From: Ruminococcus sp.
Lineage (GTDB): Bacteria; Bacillota; Clostridia; Oscillospirales; Ruminococcaceae
Reading direction: 5' to 3'
DNA length: 42,087 nucleotides
Assembly (NCBI GenBank): GCA_021199375.1
Contig: JAJQIB010000038.1
Coordinates: forward strand, 1 to 42,087
The first letter of the stretch is position 1, and each line of letters begins with the position of its first letter. Both the position numbers and the translations under genes were made by a program. Shown in pieces: positions 41,751 to 42,087 of the stretch. A model generated the notes under the pieces. It searched no databases. It had not been told where the DNA came from and was given only the letters and a program-made list of their open reading frames with translations.

Positions 41751-41950
41751 ATTATACACATTTTCTTTCGGTTATATACCTAAGCCAAGTTGGGGTACCG
41801 CTGTGCAAACCCCTCACGATGGTTCAGTCAAACTACGCATCTTGGCACGCACCCTGACCTCATCACCTTACAGACCGCCACGACTATCAAGTTTACGTCG
41901 GTACTGATAGGGAGCTCATGCTCCCTGCATAACAGAATTCTCTGCTTCTG
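41723..41950 (-). ncRNA. Structured non-coding RNA, copy 2 (class not identified)
   Basis: About 225 nt on the minus strand from a perfect promoter (41956-41984) to an intact terminator (41723-41750). Landmarks, read as RNA from the 5' end: hairpin 41933-41944, the word ATGCAG, and hairpin 41910-41925 (GGGAGC/GCTCCC). Then come a strongly conserved block with GACGTAAACTT and GGTGATGAGGT, a hairpin with a CCAAG loop, the conserved TTTGCACAGC, and CTTGG pairing back to the CCAAG (41841-41845 with 41785-41789). Conserved CGAAAGAAAA comes just before the terminator. Paired changes against copy 1 show that structure, not coding, is under selection. It lies between lysS and an IS end and converges with lysS. 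Confidence 0.82.
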
Positions 41951-41955
41951 ATATT

Positions 41956-41984
41956 ATTATAGCACATTTTTCTCATTTTGTCAA
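41956..41984 (-). promoter_or_regulatory. Promoter of structured RNA copy 2
   Basis: On the minus strand perfect TTGACA (41979-41984) and TATAAT (41956-41961), 17-bp spacer, as in copy 1. Confidence 0.87.
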
Positions 41985-42036
41985 GGGATGTGAGATTATA
42001 TTGTTAGAATTTTATAGAAAAGAGCCTTAGCTTTTG

Positions 42037-42087
42037 TCCCGACCCCCAAAAGTTAGACCAAGAAACTAACGAAAAGGAGGTCGGGAC
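42037..42087 (+). mobile_element. Left end of an insertion sequence (IS3-like), continuing beyond the window
   Basis: GTCCCGACCCCCAAAAG (from 42037) is the inverted-repeat partner of the terminus at 29-52. Within it, GTCCCGACC (42037-42045) can pair with GGTCGGGAC (42079-42087). The latter carries the end of an AAAAGGAGG ribosome site for a gene that would start just past the window, presumably the transposase. Confidence 0.6.

Noticed and set aside
41723-41950. 6S RNA as identity of the duplicated RNA
   Set aside because: 6S RNA is one long rod with paired ends and a central bubble. Here several separate hairpins and a pseudoknot are seen.

Overview
The window looks like chromosomal DNA from a low-GC, strictly anaerobic Firmicute, probably a gut or rumen clostridium of the Ruminococcus/Oscillospiraceae type. 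This is inferred from a bifunctional AdhE with a candidate Rex operator, a reverse-order rubrerythrin, several TTG/GTG starts chosen by strong Shine-Dalgarno sequences, type-2 GalT, and many near-consensus promoters with exactly 17-bp spacers. No tRNA, rRNA, prophage or CRISPR array is seen. Most of the window is chromosomal housekeeping and envelope genes. Mobile DNA appears only at the two extreme ends.

Layout. Positions 1-52 are the tail of an insertion sequence abutting a minus-strand structured RNA (copy 1). Plus-strand genes 537-8077: lipoprotein, HD-GYP protein, 8-oxoguanine glycosylase, small membrane protein, rlmB and a degenerate P-type ATPase. Minus block 8136-11534: Cys-rich DUF6062-like protein, galT, alr. 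Plus block 11988-20081: rsmE, small acidic protein, C_GCAxxG_C_C protein, HAD phosphatase, secreted beta-helix protein, DUF5662, histidine phosphatase, membrane protein, popT-like DUF368. Plus block 20314-25107: a five-gene operon with circularly permuted ATP-grasp, alpha-E, transglutaminase and two M14/AstE-like proteins. adhE is on minus (25205-27823). Plus block 28362-32276: pseudokinase, lipoprotein, tatD, GT2, SseB. Minus block 32367-39335: rubrerythrin, SGNH lipoprotein, NlpC/P60 hydrolase, FUSC-HAD fusion, uridine phosphorylase, DUF3592. A parS-like palindrome lies at 33096-33115. Then greA-lysS on plus (39586-41669), a second copy of the structured RNA on minus (41723-41950), and another IS end at the right edge.

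Three things stand out. (1) Two diverged copies of a roughly 220-nt RNA, each with a perfect promoter, share compensatory base changes in two hairpins and in a long-range pseudoknot. This is direct evidence of a conserved structured non-coding RNA; I could not name its class. (2) Four proteins keep the fold of an enzyme but have lost its catalytic residues: a P-type ATPase, an M14 peptidase, an aminoglycoside-phosphotransferase-like kinase, and a HAD domain fused to a FUSC membrane domain. (3) The ATP-grasp/alpha-E/transglutaminase operon is a predicted peptide-synthesis or modification system. Here it has an intact and a degenerate M14 protein, and its leader holds a 24-bp hairpin capped by a GCAA tetraloop.

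Limits: family names come from motif recognition by eye. No database search or folding program was run, and promoter, operator and RNA calls are sequence readings, not measurements.
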